A DNA stretch of 64,000 nt from Halalkalicoccus sp. NIPERK01 (GCF_030287405.1 NZ_JASVVV010000001.1:1036403-1100402), one strand, 5' to 3'; counted from the stretch's first letter, positions 9,123 to 19,056 are shown. Made by a program: numbers and translations. Notes: generated from the letters alone by a model not told the origin.

Positions 9123-9524
9123 ATGGCGATCAAACAACCCAAAAACGTCGAGTCGCTGGAGCAGTTGTACGCCGCATTTAACCGAGGAGACACCGAAGCA
9201 GTCCTGAACGGGTGGACCGACGACATCACCTGGACCGAGCCCGAAGGCGACCCTGCCGCGGGTACGCACCACGGTCCCGATGAGATACTGGAGAACGTGT
9301 TCGGGACCATTCCGGATACCCTCGACCGCTTCGAGGCCGACCCCGATCGATTCATCGACCGCGGTGACACGGTGGTCGTGGAGGGCAACTTCATGATCAC
9401 CACGGAATCCGGACGGGACTACGAGGTCCCATTCGCACACATTTGTGAACTCCGAGACGGCAAACTCCAGCGGTTCACCAACTATACTGATACCGTCGTG
9501 ATGCAGCAGGCATTCGAGTCGTAG
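9123..9524 (+). CDS. SnoaL-like / NTF2-superfamily protein
   Basis: A 133-residue cone-shaped alpha+beta barrel protein. The helix VESLEQLYAAFNRGDTEAVLNGWTDDITWTEP and the strands FVEGNF..., HICELRDGKLQRFTNYTDTVVMQQAF are typical of the SnoaL-like polyketide cyclase/ester-binding fold. ATG 9123 is chosen over GTG 9114 because a purine-rich GAGGTGG sequence lies at ribosome-binding distance (9111-9117). Such proteins bind or isomerise small hydrophobic molecules; the ligand is unknown. Confidence 0.8.
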   Translation: MAIKQPKNVESLEQLYAAFNRGDTEAVLNGWTDDITWTEPEGDPAAGTHHGPDEILENVFGTIPDTLDRFEADPDRFIDRGDTVVVEGNFMITTESGRDYEVPFAHICELRDGKLQRFTNYTDTVVMQQAFES

Positions 9525-9724
9525 GCCTCGTCTTCTCCGCTCTCAGTAGTGAGCCCAACGAACGAGTATCCGACGGTTGGGATCGGTCTACTGCAGATAT
9601 CCTCCGTATCCAGTACGCGTATTTCCATCGGATCCGATGAAATTCGACGAAGTCGGACGGCGACGGACCGATTCCGTATCCCGTCGCCGGATCGGCGAAG
9701 ATCGGAAAGGGAGTACGATCTGCC

Positions 9725-10498
9725 TCAGTCGGTCAGCCCGTACCCCCGCGCGAACAGCGCGACGTCGACGGCGCTCACGACTAGCGTCAGTCCCACGAGG
9801 ACGGCCAGCGCGGCGTTCGGGTCGACGTCGGAGTAGCCCAGAAAGCCGTAGCGCACGCCGTTGACCATGTAGACCATCGGATTCAGGAGGGAAACGGTCC
9901 GCCACAGCGGCGGCAGGATCTCGAGCGAGTAGAAGACGCCGCCGAAGAAGACCAGCGGGCGGAGGATGAACTGGTTCATCACCGTCAGGTGGTCGAAGTC
10001 CTCGGCGACCAGCCCGCCGACGACGCCGAGGGCGGCGAACAGGAGCGTGACGACGAGCATGAACGCGACGAGATACAGCGGTCGCTCGATTCCCACGGGC
10101 GTGAAAAAGGCGCCGATGACCGCGATGATGATCCCGACGACGATTCCTCTGGAAGCGCTCGAGAGGACGTAGGCGACGACCATCTCGGTGTACGAGAGCG
10201 GCGAGGTGATCGTCTCGTGGATGTACTCGTTCCACCGGCCGTGAAAGATCGAGAAGGAGGCGTTCTCGAAGGCGTTCGAGATCGCGCCGAGCACGACGAG
10301 GCCGGGCAGGAGAAACAGGATGTACGAGAAGCCCTGAATCGAGTCGATGCGCGTCCCGAGGATGACGCCGAACACCGAAAAGTAGAGCACGTTCGTGATC
10401 ATCGGCGGGAGGAAGGTGTTCCACGGCCGCCGGACGAACCGCTGGACCTCGCGTTCGAGCAGCGTGTAGAACCGGGCCGAAAGCGGGTTGACGACCAT
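9725..10498 (-). CDS. ABC-2 type transporter permease
   Basis: A 257-residue membrane protein with six predicted hydrophobic helices. An amphipathic N-terminal segment FYTLLEREVQRFVRRPWNTFLPPM and the motif NPMVYMVNGVRYGFLG near the C-terminus are typical of ABC-2 exporters of the drug/polysaccharide class. The start codon overlaps the stop of the ATPase gene by one base, giving a two-gene exporter operon. The cargo is not inferable. Confidence 0.88.
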   Translation of the reverse strand: MVVNPLSARFYTLLEREVQRFVRRPWNTFLPPMITNVLYFSVFGVILGTRIDSIQGFSYILFLLPGLVVLGAISNAFENASFSIFHGRWNEYIHETITSPLSYTEMVVAYVLSSASRGIVVGIIIAVIGAFFTPVGIERPLYLVAFMLVVTLLFAALGVVGGLVAEDFDHLTVMNQFILRPLVFFGGVFYSLEILPPLWRTVSLLNPMVYMVNGVRYGFLGYSDVDPNAALAVLVGLTLVVSAVDVALFARGYGLTD

Positions 10499-11493
10499 CA
10501 GCGCGCCTCCCCCGCGAGGCGGGCGGTTTCGTCGGCCCCGTCGCTCCCATCGGCCCCGCTAGCCCCGCGCTGGCCCTCGGTGAGTTCGACGAAGATCTCC
10601 TCCAGCGACGTTCGAGAGATCTCGATGTCGGTGATCTCGTGGCCCCGCGCTTCGAGGCCGTTGAGCAGGCGTGGGGCGACCCGTCCGCCAGCGCCGTTTA
10701 CGCGGACGACGAGCCGACCTCCCTCCAGTCGGACCTCCTCGACGCCCTCGACCCCGCGGTCGATCGTGGGCGCGCTCGCGGGCGGGTCACGCAGTTCTAC
10801 GGTGACGGTATCGCTTCCCCGCTCGGTCAACTCCTCGGGGGTGGCGACCGTGACCTTCCGACCCGCGTCCATGATCGCGACGCGGTCACAGAGGCGTTCG
10901 GCCTCCTCGATGTAGTGGGTAGTGAGGAGGATCGTCGTCCCCTCGTCGTTCAGCCGGTTGATCACCTCCCAGAGATCGTGGCGCAACTGGACGTCGACGC
11001 CCGCTGTCGGTTCGTCCAGGATCAGGAGGTCGGGATCGGTCACGATCGCGCGTGCCAGGAGCAGTCGGCGTTTCATCCCGCCCGAGAGCCAGTCGAATCG
11101 GGTGTGGCGCTTGTCGTAGATGCCGACGAGCTTGAGCGCCTCGTTCGCGCGACGTTCGGCCTCCTCTCCGCTCACGCCGTGGTAGCCCGCCTTGTGCATC
11201 AGCACCTCGCGGATCGGGAAGAACCGGTCGACGTTGAACTCCTGTGGCGCGAGGCCGATGCTGTCGCGCACCGCGCGGTAGTCGTCCTCGACGTCGTTTC
11301 CGAAGACCGTCACCTCGCCGCCGGTCTTCCTGACCAGCCCGACCAGCGTGTTGATGAACGTGGTCTTGCCCGCACCGTTCGGACCCAGGAGGCCGAAGAA
11401 CTCCCCGGCCTCGACCGACAGCGAGAGGCCATCGAGCGCCCGGACGTCGCTGTACTCCTTTTCGAGTCCCGTCGCTTCTATCGCCAGCGTCAT
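10498..11493 (-). CDS. ABC transporter ATP-binding protein (ABC-2/DrrA type)
   Basis: A 331-residue ATPase partner of the permease that follows. Walker A is GLLGPNGAGKTT (about 32-43), signature LSGGMKRRLLLARAI, Walker B DLLILDEPTAGVD and switch His TTHYIEEAERLCDR. The C-terminal roughly 90 residues form the small domain typical of DrrA/NatA-like exporters, ending in a Gly/Ala/Asp-rich tail. ATG 11493 (MTLAIEATGLEKEY) is chosen over a longer frame from 11559, which enters an intergenic hairpin region. Confidence 0.9.
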   Translation of the reverse strand: MTLAIEATGLEKEYSDVRALDGLSLSVEAGEFFGLLGPNGAGKTTFINTLVGLVRKTGGEVTVFGNDVEDDYRAVRDSIGLAPQEFNVDRFFPIREVLMHKAGYHGVSGEEAERRANEALKLVGIYDKRHTRFDWLSGGMKRRLLLARAIVTDPDLLILDEPTAGVDVQLRHDLWEVINRLNDEGTTILLTTHYIEEAERLCDRVAIMDAGRKVTVATPEELTERGSDTVTVELRDPPASAPTIDRGVEGVEEVRLEGGRLVVRVNGAGGRVAPRLLNGLEARGHEITDIEISRTSLEEIFVELTEGQRGASGADGSDGADETARLAGEAR

Positions 11494-11549
11494 TGTCGGA
11501 CGGAAGTGCTCGCGACGATAAAGCGCGACGGATGCGGATATTGTAGTCG

Positions 11550-11641
11550 TTGAACCCATTCACACACCGCTTGCAGCCGATGGCCAGCGCCCGCGGGGCG
11601 CTGGCCGTGTATTCGCAAAGCGTGTGTGCGTTGCCGTTCAA
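11550..11641. repeat. Long imperfect hairpin between convergently oriented signals
   Basis: Nested inverted repeats. The outer arms are TTGAAC/GTTCAA (11550-11555 and 11636-11641). The middle arms CACACACCGCTTGC and GCAAAGCGTGTGTG are nearly complementary. The inner stem GGCCAGCGCC/GGCGCTGGCC (11582-11591, 11597-11606) has a 5-base loop. The whole would fold as one stem of about 92 bases. It lies downstream of the phosphatase-superfamily gene and upstream of the exporter ATPase gene. Confidence 0.7.
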
Positions 11642-11653
11642 TGACTACTATCG

Positions 11654-13276
11654 CTACTCCAGATAGCCCAGGTCGGCCAGTCTGTCCTCGACGTCCCCGT
11701 CGGCGGTCGTCTCTCGCACACCCCGTTCGTGGTCGGGGTAGGTCGTCTCGTCGCTCGTCGCGACCAGCGCGAGCGGCTCGCCATCCATCCGGTCGCTTCT
11801 CGGCACCCCGAGCGCGGAGAGCACCGTCGGCGCGACGTCCAGCAGGTGTGCACCCGCGAGGTCCGCATCGGCGTCGATCCCGGGGCCGGTCGCCATGACG
11901 ACGCCGTCGAGCTTGTGGTTCCACGGTTCCGAGGGCGGGGCGAAGAGGTCCTCGCGGAGCTGTGCCGAGAGGAAGTAGTTCCAGTCGTTGGGCACGGTCA
12001 TGACGTCGACCGCGCGCTCGACGTTCGGCCCCTCGAAGTACTCCTCGACGCGCGCGACGTCCTCGAAGACGCGCTCGCCGTCGGGTGCGCGAACGTCCGA
12101 GAGCAGTTCGATCAGTTCCTCACGAAGGTCCTCGTACTCCGCGGGGGGGACGACGCCCTCGGGGTCGCGCCCCGCGAGGTTGATCCGGACGCCCGTCTCG
12201 ACGCGCGAGCGCATGTACGCCGTCGATTCGGCGAAGTCGACCTGCTCGTCCGATGCTTTGACGATGCCCGCGGGCGCGTGGCGTTTCGCGAGGTCGTCGA
12301 GCCCGACGCGCTCGAGTGCGCGAGCGACCCGATGGGTGGTCATCCCGAAGTTCGCGGCGGTCGCGACCCCGCGTTCGAGCAGCGTCGGCTCGCGTTCGGT
12401 CTTCTCCTCGCCCTTCCTGAGCGACTGCTCGCGGACGGTCTGCCAGGAAGGCATCCCCGCAGCGCTGCGGGTCGTCTCGATGTAGCCGTGGTTTCTGAGG
12501 AAGGTGTTGAGGCGGAACTCGCTCCCCTCGTACTTGCCGAGGCCGTGGTCGCTCACCAGCAGCGCGACGGTCGGGTCGGTCGCCTCGAGGATCCGTTCGA
12601 TCTCGCGGTCGACGGCCTCGTAGATCTCCGCGACCAGGTCCTCCTCGTAACCGTACTGGTGAAAGACCGTGTCGGTGACCTGAAACTGGACGAACCCGAA
12701 GTCGGGTTCGAACCGGTCGGCGAGGTAGAGGAAGGCGTCGCTTCGCATCCGCACGGAGTCGACGTACTCCTCGAAGGCCTCGGCCTCGCCGCCCGGCGTC
12801 GGGTACACCTTGTACTCGCCGATCGCCTCGCGGACCTCCTCGAGGATCCCCTCGGGGTGCGAAGGCGGGTTCTCGGGAGCGGTAAAGCCCGGGATGACCG
12901 CGCCGTCGATCCCGCTCGGCGGATAGGTCATCGGGACGTTGACGACGACGCTTCGTTTCCCGTGGTAGTCGAGCAGTTCCCACAGCGAGTGTTCGTCGAC
13001 GGCGCTCGCGTTCGCCACGCCCCAGTCGTAGCCGTCGTACGTGAGGAAGTCGAAGACGCCGTGTTTGCCGGGGTTCGTCCCGGTGTACAGCGAGGGCCAC
13101 GCGCTCGCGGTCCACGGCGGAATCTGCGACTCGAGCGGGCCGCTCGGGCCGGCCTCCCAGATCGACTGGATCGTCGGCACCCTCTCTGCTTCGAACAACG
13201 GTTCGAGTATCCCCTGACTACAGGCGTCGATACCGATCAACAACGTATCGACGTCCCCACCACGGTCCGTTGACAT
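11654..13276 (-). CDS. Alkaline-phosphatase superfamily protein (type I phosphodiesterase/nucleotide pyrophosphatase-like)
   Basis: A 540-residue protein of the phosphodiesterase branch. The first metal ligand is the Asp of LLIGIDACSQG, the nucleophile region is PPWTASAWPSLYTGTNPGKHGVFDF, the second metal site is VSDHGLGKYEG, and the last His is in EPWNHKLDGVVMATGPGI. DVAPTVLSALGVP is a signature near the C-terminus. No signal peptide is visible, so it is probably cytoplasmic. In this family such proteins hydrolyse phosphodiesters or transfer phospho-groups; the substrate is unassigned. TATA-like CTATAATA lies near 13311-13319. Confidence 0.85.
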   Translation of the reverse strand: MSTDRGGDVDTLLIGIDACSQGILEPLFEAERVPTIQSIWEAGPSGPLESQIPPWTASAWPSLYTGTNPGKHGVFDFLTYDGYDWGVANASAVDEHSLWELLDYHGKRSVVVNVPMTYPPSGIDGAVIPGFTAPENPPSHPEGILEEVREAIGEYKVYPTPGGEAEAFEEYVDSVRMRSDAFLYLADRFEPDFGFVQFQVTDTVFHQYGYEEDLVAEIYEAVDREIERILEATDPTVALLVSDHGLGKYEGSEFRLNTFLRNHGYIETTRSAAGMPSWQTVREQSLRKGEEKTEREPTLLERGVATAANFGMTTHRVARALERVGLDDLAKRHAPAGIVKASDEQVDFAESTAYMRSRVETGVRINLAGRDPEGVVPPAEYEDLREELIELLSDVRAPDGERVFEDVARVEEYFEGPNVERAVDVMTVPNDWNYFLSAQLREDLFAPPSEPWNHKLDGVVMATGPGIDADADLAGAHLLDVAPTVLSALGVPRSDRMDGEPLALVATSDETTYPDHERGVRETTADGDVEDRLADLGYLE

Positions 13277-13571
13277 TGCAACCAGGGTGACCTACACCCG
13301 ACGCATTCCTTATTATAGATCCGCTAACATCCCGATGCGACGACGCCGATCGGGGTTTAGCCGTGCGATAACGTCTAATTTCGTATGATTTATAACCGGC
13401 CTTAGGCGACGGATGAGGGGTAGAAATCACACCCGTCTTATATAACAGTACTCCGACAAGACTGTGCGATGGTACGTTACCCGCAGGTCGAACGGGGTCG
13501 CGGTCGGTTTGGCGTGGGACGGGTGGCAGGGACGCTGTGCTCTCTTTATCCGATGGCGACGAACGTGACGT
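13277..13571. promoter_or_regulatory. Divergent intergenic region with several TATA-like boxes
   Basis: It holds the minus-strand promoter of the phosphatase-superfamily gene (AT-rich box near 13311-13319) and the plus-strand promoter of the DUF2270 gene (TTTATC at 13545-13550, about 25 bases before ATG 13572). Two extra TATA-like sequences (TTTATAA near 13389 and TTATATAA near 13438) have no obvious gene. A 49-codon frame at 13469-13618 follows the latter but overlaps the DUF2270 gene out of frame; I do not call it. Confidence 0.5.
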
Positions 13572-14279
13572 ATGGCGGAAAACGATCGATTCGACCCCGA
13601 AACCCGCGACGCGCGTGAGGTGGCTGCGAAAGCCGGGACGGAACCGGCGGACTTCCTCTCCTTGCTCCCCCACTACTACCGGGGGGAGGTGGGACAGATG
13701 TCGACGCGCCTCGACCGACTCGACCTGACGACGGACTGGGCCATCGCCGTCATCGCCGCCGTCCTCTCGCTGTCGTTCGCCTCGCCGGATAGCCCGCCGT
13801 ACTTCCTGTTGATCGGGATGCTAGCGCTGTCGGTCTTCCTCCTCTTCGACATCAGGCGGTATCGGTCCTTCGACGCCACACGATCCCGGGTCCGGATGAT
13901 CGAGGAGAACGTCTTCGCCACGGCGTTCAACCCCGAGACCGCGATCCGCCGGGAGTGGCGAACCGAACTCGCCGACGACCTCCGCAACCCGACCCTCAAG
14001 GTCTCGGCCCGGGAGGCGATGACGCGGCGACTGCGACGGGTGTATTTCCTGCTGTTGAGCGTGTTGCTCGTGGCGTGGCTGTTCCGAATCACCCTCTTCG
14101 TCCCGGACGAACGGTGGTTCGAAACCGCCGCGATGCCGGGCGTCGCAGGAAGCATCGTCGTCGGCGTCGTCCTCCTGTACTACGCCGCCGCCCTGATGGT
14201 GACGGCGTGGCCGACCCCCCGACAGGCCAAAGGGGAGTACCACGGGGTGGAAGCCGGCGAGTGGAAGGACGAGGAGTGA
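13572..14279 (+). CDS. DUF2270 domain membrane protein
   Basis: A 235-residue protein. A soluble N-terminus contains FLSLLPHYYRGEVGQMSTRLDRLDLTTDWAI. Paired hydrophobic helices (about residues 55-95) and two more (about 155-215) surround a cytoplasmic segment rich in Arg (RRYRSFDATRSRVRMIEENVFATAFNP). This arrangement is the DUF2270 family, conserved in haloarchaea but of unknown function. It is monocistronic, and the spacing from the TATA-like box fits a nearly leaderless mRNA. Confidence 0.85.
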   Translation: MAENDRFDPETRDAREVAAKAGTEPADFLSLLPHYYRGEVGQMSTRLDRLDLTTDWAIAVIAAVLSLSFASPDSPPYFLLIGMLALSVFLLFDIRRYRSFDATRSRVRMIEENVFATAFNPETAIRREWRTELADDLRNPTLKVSAREAMTRRLRRVYFLLLSVLLVAWLFRITLFVPDERWFETAAMPGVAGSIVVGVVLLYYAAALMVTAWPTPRQAKGEYHGVEAGEWKDEE

Positions 14280-14416
14280 TCACCGGGTGGCCGTTCGGCC
14301 GATACGCCGCTCGAACCGGCCGCCTCCGTGGGATCTCGCGCGCCCACGTATGGGCGTAGGCGACGACTTTCGGTACTACTAACTCGCCGTACGCAGGAGT
14401 TCCGTTCGAGTCACCA

Positions 14417-15562
14417 ATGAAGCTTCACGAGTATCAGGCGAAGTCGGTGTTCGCCGACGCGGGCATTCCCACGCCCGACTCGCAACTCGCCGAGAGCACC
14501 GACGAAGTGCTTTCGGCCGCCGGGTCGATCGGCTATCCGGTCGCGATCAAGGCACAGGTACAGGTGGGAGGTCGCGGCAAGGCCGGCGGGATCAAACTCG
14601 CCGACGACGACGAGGAGGCCCGCGAGGCCGCCGACGCCATCCTCGGGATGGACCTCAAGGGCTACACCGTCGACCGCGTGCTCGTCGAGGAGGCCGTCGA
14701 CTTCACCGACGAACTCTACGTCGGCGTGACGATGGACCGCGGCGAGGGTAAACCCGTCGCGATGGTGTCGGAAAAGGGCGGGGTGGACATCGAATCGGTC
14801 GCCGAGGAGGACCCCGACGCGATCGCCCGCGAGCACGTCGATCCCGCCTTCGGCCTCCAGCCGTACCAGGCCCGCCGCGCGGTCTACGACGCCGGGATCG
14901 ACCGCGAGGTCGCAAGCGACGTCTCGAGCGTGCTCACGACGCTCTTCTCGCTGTGGGACGATCGGGACGCCTCCGACACGGAGATCAACCCGCTGATGGT
15001 AACCAGTGGTGGGGAGGTCGTCGCCGCCGACGCCGTGATGAACATCGACGAGGACGCGCTGTTTCGCCAGCCCGAACTCGCCGAGATGGAGGAGGAGTCC
15101 TACGAGGACGACCTCGAACGCAAGGCCGGCGAGTACGGCTTCGACTACGTCCGCCTCTCGGGCAACGTCGGCATCATCGGCAACGGCGCGGGCCTCGTGA
15201 TGACGACCCTCGACCTCGTGGACTACTACGGTGGCGAGCCCGCGAACTTCCTCGACGTCGGCGGCGGCGCGAAGGCGGAGCGGATCGCCAACGCGCTGGA
15301 CATGGTCTTCTCCGACGAGAACGTCGACAGCGTGGTGTTCAACATCTTCGGCGGCATCACCCGCGGGGACGAGGTCGCGAAGGGGATCAACGACGCCCTC
15401 GGACAGTTCGAGGAGATCCCCAAGCCCGTGGTCGTCCGACTGGCGGGGACCAACGCCGAGGAGGGCATGGAGATCCTGAACGCCGACCTCGTACAGGTCG
15501 AACAGACGCTCGAAGAAGCGGTACAGCGTGCCGTCGAAAACGCACAGGAGGGAGACGCATGA
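14417..15562 (+). CDS. sucC: Succinate-CoA ligase (ADP-forming) beta subunit
   Basis: A 381-residue TCA-cycle enzyme subunit with an ATP-grasp domain: [20 protein letters not shown] start, [24 protein letters not shown] nucleotide-binding strands, and [26 protein letters not shown]. The C-terminal CoA-ligase domain contains [19 protein letters not shown] and [17 protein letters not shown]. It converts succinyl-CoA and ADP to succinate and ATP together with SucD. The stop overlaps the sucD start (ATGA), so the subunits are co-translated. A short inverted repeat CGCCCA/TGGGCG lies at 14341-14356 upstream. Confidence 0.97.
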   Translation: MKLHEYQAKSVFADAGIPTPDSQLAESTDEVLSAAGSIGYPVAIKAQVQVGGRGKAGGIKLADDDEEAREAADAILGMDLKGYTVDRVLVEEAVDFTDELYVGVTMDRGEGKPVAMVSEKGGVDIESVAEEDPDAIAREHVDPAFGLQPYQARRAVYDAGIDREVASDVSSVLTTLFSLWDDRDASDTEINPLMVTSGGEVVAADAVMNIDEDALFRQPELAEMEEESYEDDLERKAGEYGFDYVRLSGNVGIIGNGAGLVMTTLDLVDYYGGEPANFLDVGGGAKAERIANALDMVFSDENVDSVVFNIFGGITRGDEVAKGINDALGQFEEIPKPVVVRLAGTNAEEGMEILNADLVQVEQTLEEAVQRAVENAQEGDA

Positions 15563-16428
15563 GTATCTTAGTCGACGAGGACACCCGCGTGGTCGTACAG
15601 GGCATCACCGGCGGGGAGGGGAAGTTCCACACCGAACAGATGATGGAGTACGGCACGAACGTCGTCGCGGGCGCGGTGCCCGGACGCGGCGGCCAAGAAG
15701 TGGCCGGCGTGCCGGTCTACGACACGGTCAGTCAGGCCGTGCGCGAGGAGGACGCTGACGCATCCGTTATCTTCGTGCCGCCCGCGTTCGCCGCGGACGC
15801 CATCTTCGAGTCGCTCGACTCCGAATTGGATCTCGCGGTGGCGATCACCGAGGGGATCCCGACACAGGACATGAGCAAGGTCCACAAACGCCTCTCGGAG
15901 GTCGACACCCACCTCGTCGGCCCGAATTGCCCCGGTCTCATCACCCCCGGCGAGGCCAAGTTGGGCATTCTGCCCGGCAACATCTTCTCGTCGGGCAACG
16001 TCGGGCTGGTCTCCCGATCCGGGACCCTCACGTATCAGGTCGTCGACAACCTCACGAACCGTGGGCTGGGCCAATCCACCGCGGTCGGGATCGGCGGCGA
16101 CCCGATCATCGGCACCTCGTTCGTCGACGCCCTCTCGCTGTTCGAGGAGGACCCCGCGACCGACGCCGTGGTGATGTGCGGCGAGATCGGCGGCGAGGAC
16201 GAGGAACAGGCCGCACGGTTCATCGCCGAGAACATGGACACGCCCGTCGCGGGCTTCATCGCCGGCCGGACCGCCCCGCCCGGAAAGCGCATGGGCCACG
16301 CCGGCGCGATCGTCTCGGGCAGCGGGACCGGCACCGCCGAGTCGAAGATCGACGCCCTGAACGACGCCGGCGTGCCCGTCGGCGACACCCCCGAGGAGGT
16401 CGCCGACACCGTCGAGGAACTGCTGTAG
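15559..16428 (+). CDS. sucD: Succinate-CoA ligase (ADP-forming) alpha subunit
   Basis: A 289-residue CoA-binding subunit. The N-terminal Rossmann domain shows [23 protein letters not shown]. The phospho-histidine lies near the C-terminus in [22 protein letters not shown]. The segment [21 protein letters not shown] is highly characteristic. ATG 15559 overlaps the sucC stop; the much longer frame upstream is an out-of-frame reading of sucC. Confidence 0.97.
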   Translation: MSILVDEDTRVVVQGITGGEGKFHTEQMMEYGTNVVAGAVPGRGGQEVAGVPVYDTVSQAVREEDADASVIFVPPAFAADAIFESLDSELDLAVAITEGIPTQDMSKVHKRLSEVDTHLVGPNCPGLITPGEAKLGILPGNIFSSGNVGLVSRSGTLTYQVVDNLTNRGLGQSTAVGIGGDPIIGTSFVDALSLFEEDPATDAVVMCGEIGGEDEEQAARFIAENMDTPVAGFIAGRTAPPGKRMGHAGAIVSGSGTGTAESKIDALNDAGVPVGDTPEEVADTVEELL

Positions 16429-16437
16429 ATCAGGCGT

Positions 16438-17538
16438 TCAGGCGTTCTGTTTTCGTGCGGCTCGTTTCGATCCCGTCAGCCGGGCGACGTCGCGTTCGAG
16501 CGCGTTCGCGTAGGTCAGCCGGCGCTTGCGGGCGTCGGCCTCGTCGATCTGCGGCCGGCCGTCGAACCGACGGGTGAGCGGGTCGTACGCGTCGACGTCG
16601 AACCCCATGCGCTCGAGGTACTCGCGGACGCGCTCGGAGTCGAGCCCGTCGTGGATCGCCGCGTCGGTGTACTCGCGGACGGCGTCGAACTCCGGGAGCG
16701 TGATCTCCTCGTCGGTGACGCGCCCGCGTTCGCCCTCGATGCGGACGTCGACGCGACTCGCCGCGTCCATCACCGGGTACATGTCCCGTGCGAGCTGGAT
16801 GATCTGGCTCGGGAGCGTGGCGTCGGGCGAGCGCCACTCGACGGTCGGGAAACACTTGCGCAGCCGCACCGGCGCCCAGATCGCGTCGTCGGGCGTGAAG
16901 TTCGCCTCGAAGGCCTCCTCGTCGACGCCGGCTTCCATCGCCGCGCGCTCGAACTCGTCGTAGCGCCGTTCGAGTCGGTCGTTCCACTGGGCGACGCTCT
17001 CGGCGTACTCCCAGAGCTGGCCGTGGTCGGGGTACTTCGCGTATCCCTTCTTCCGGTAGATGTAGGGGCGTGCGCCCGCGGCGACCCGACGGCCCTTGTA
17101 GTACGGCGAGGAGTTCGCGAGCGCCAGCGCGGGGTCGAGCGCGATGAGCGCGTTGAGCTGGTCGACGACGCGGCGCTTCTCGAAGTGGATGTGGGTGCCC
17201 GCACAGTGTTTGGCGTAGTCGAAGTCGTCGCCGAGGACGCGCCGCTGGATGCGGGCCCGCTCCTCGGGGAGCTGCTCGATCGTGCCGCCGTGAAGCGGCG
17301 TCCCCAACGGGACCAGTCCCCGGTCCCGTGCCGCCGCCTCGCGCAGCGTCTCGTCCAGTCGCTCGACGAACTGCGTGGCGAGGTCGTCGACCGACTCACA
17401 CGGGGTGGTCTTGATCTCGAGGAGACAGTCGACGAACTCCTCTTCGACCTGCGGCGAGACCTCCGTCAAGTCGCCGGGCGTACACAGCGCGCCCGTCCGG
17501 TCGATCACCCAGTACTCCACCTCGATGCTCGTTTTCAT
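16438..17538 (-). CDS. gshA: Glutamate-cysteine ligase family protein (GCS2-like)
   Basis: A 366-residue ATP-dependent ligase related to the GCS2 family. MKTSIEVEYWVIDRTGALCTPGDL, VDCLLEIKTTPCESVDDL and GTHIHFEKRRVVDQLNAL provide the acidic and His residues expected in the metal/substrate site. WRSPDATLPSQIIQLARDMYP follows. Haloarchaea accumulate gamma-glutamylcysteine instead of glutathione, so this enzyme would make the main thiol. ATG 17538 is preferred over 17553. The gene is convergent with sucD, 9 bases apart. Confidence 0.8.
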   Translation of the reverse strand: MKTSIEVEYWVIDRTGALCTPGDLTEVSPQVEEEFVDCLLEIKTTPCESVDDLATQFVERLDETLREAAARDRGLVPLGTPLHGGTIEQLPEERARIQRRVLGDDFDYAKHCAGTHIHFEKRRVVDQLNALIALDPALALANSSPYYKGRRVAAGARPYIYRKKGYAKYPDHGQLWEYAESVAQWNDRLERRYDEFERAAMEAGVDEEAFEANFTPDDAIWAPVRLRKCFPTVEWRSPDATLPSQIIQLARDMYPVMDAASRVDVRIEGERGRVTDEEITLPEFDAVREYTDAAIHDGLDSERVREYLERMGFDVDAYDPLTRRFDGRPQIDEADARKRRLTYANALERDVARLTGSKRAARKQNA

Positions 17539-17907
17539 GGTATCAGTTATCACTGTAGCCGCACGTCTCCCGCTCTATCTCGGCTCGAAAATCCCCGGAC
17601 ATCGGCCGAACACGCCGACCTATAACGGTGACCTTTCGTCGTGATTCGACGGCTGTCGTAAAGACGTCCCCCCACGCAGCTGCAAGGTCGTTATACTAAA
17701 CCGGGTACCGAACCGGTCGGGCACGCGACGAGCGTCGATAAATGTCGATGTCCGTCGACCTATCCGGGGTAGTATCGTATATCGGTCGGTTCCGAGCGAA
17801 TGGATCGTGATATGTCGAGATGGGGAATCGGCGACGGTTCCGACGCACGTCGACGCCCGATCGAACGAGTCGTCGTGTTCGGACCGCCCACGGTCGAAAA
17901 TGGGGGA
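17539..17907. other. Intergenic region, 369 bases, no gene seen
   Basis: This lies between the start of the glutamate-cysteine ligase gene and the end of the threonine synthase-like gene. Open frames here lack codon structure. The only motif I note is GTATCGTATATCGG near 17772-17785, which resembles half of the operator-like motif described at 24857 and 46273. Confidence 0.5.
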
Positions 17908-19056
17908 TCAGATCGAATCGCGCAGGTCCGATAGCACGACCGTTCGCGCGTTTACCGCGACCTCGTCGCGCTCTTTGAACCCGCTCCCGGTGAGGATCGT
18001 TACAACCCGCTCGCCCGGACGTATCTCGCCGCGCTCGACCAGCCGTTCGAATCCGGCGTGGGCGACCGCCGATGAGGCCTCGACGCGAAAGCCGCCCTCG
18101 CGGGCGAGTCGGTGCTGGGCGGTACGGGTCTCCTCGTCGGATACGGACACCGCCCCGCCGTCGGTGTCCCGCAGCGCCGCGAGCGCCCGGTTTCCGCTGG
18201 GAGGGTCGGCGTTTGCGATCGAGTACGCGATCGTCTCCCCGCCCGTGATCGCGCTCACCTCCCGCTCGCCGGCCTCGAACGCCCGGACGATGGGGTCACA
18301 GGCGCTCGCTTGACAGGCGTACAGTCGGGGAGGCACGTCGAGGAGGTCGGCGGCGCGCAGTTCGAGCAGCGCCTTCCAGATCGCGCTCAGGTGCCCGCCG
18401 CTCGAAACGGGAAGGACGATCGCGTCGGGCACCTCGGGCGAGAACGCCTCGCAGATCTCGAACGCGACGGTCCTCTGACCCGCCACCCGGAGGGGGGTAT
18501 CGGAGTTGACGAACTCGATGCCCTCGACGTCCAGCGAGACCTCGTAGAGGCGGCCGTAGTCGCCCTCGACGCGAACGATGTCGGGTCCGTAGCGCGCGAT
18601 GTGCGAGAGGCGTTCCTCGGGGATGTCGGCGGGCACGCAGACCGTACAGTCGATGCCGGTGCCCGCGGCGGTCGCGGCGGTACTCATCGCCATGTTGCCG
18701 TGCGAAACCGTGCCGACCCGCCCGATCCCGTGTTCGAGCGCATAGGCGAGCGCGACCGCGCTGCCGCGGTCCTTGAAGCTCCCCGTCGGGTTTCGCCCCT
18801 CGTCCTTGCAGAACAGTCGCACCCCGTCGACGTCCAGGCTGGGCGTCCGCACCAGCGGCGTCCCGCCGGCGGCCGCCGCGATACCCGTGGGGGTCTCGGC
18901 GGGGAGCAGGTCGGCGTAGCGCCACATCCCCGGATCCCGGCCGGCGGGCCACCGAAACGCCCCGATCCCGAACCAGAGGGGTTCGCCGCACTCACAGCGT
19001 TTTCGCTCGGCGAGGGGAAACGAGCGGCCACAGTCGTAACAGCGGACGGGCGGCAT
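17908..19056 (-). CDS. thrC: Threonine synthase family PLP enzyme
   Basis: A 382-residue fold-type II pyridoxal-phosphate enzyme. The N-terminus has a small zinc-ribbon-like cluster (Cys6, Cys9, Cys21, Cys23). The cofactor lysine is in NPTGSFKDRG, the phosphate loop in VLPVSSGGHLSAIWKAL, and the TVSHGNMAMSTAATAAGTG helix is typical. It would convert O-phosphohomoserine to threonine, though paralogues in haloarchaea may have other substrates. ATG 19056 is chosen because the longer frame adds residues without conserved pattern. The C-terminal segment RVVTILTGSGFKERDEV is standard for the family. Confidence 0.82.
   Translation of the reverse strand: MPPVRCYDCGRSFPLAERKRCECGEPLWFGIGAFRWPAGRDPGMWRYADLLPAETPTGIAAAAGGTPLVRTPSLDVDGVRLFCKDEGRNPTGSFKDRGSAVALAYALEHGIGRVGTVSHGNMAMSTAATAAGTGIDCTVCVPADIPEERLSHIARYGPDIVRVEGDYGRLYEVSLDVEGIEFVNSDTPLRVAGQRTVAFEICEAFSPEVPDAIVLPVSSGGHLSAIWKALLELRAADLLDVPPRLYACQASACDPIVRAFEAGEREVSAITGGETIAYSIANADPPSGNRALAALRDTDGGAVSVSDEETRTAQHRLAREGGFRVEASSAVAHAGFERLVERGEIRPGERVVTILTGSGFKERDEVAVNARTVVLSDLRDSI

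Noticed and set aside
13469-13618. 49-codon frame behind a TATA-like box
   Set aside because: The box spacing fits a leaderless gene, but the frame is Arg/Gly-rich, overlaps the DUF2270 gene out of phase and has no similarity I can see.
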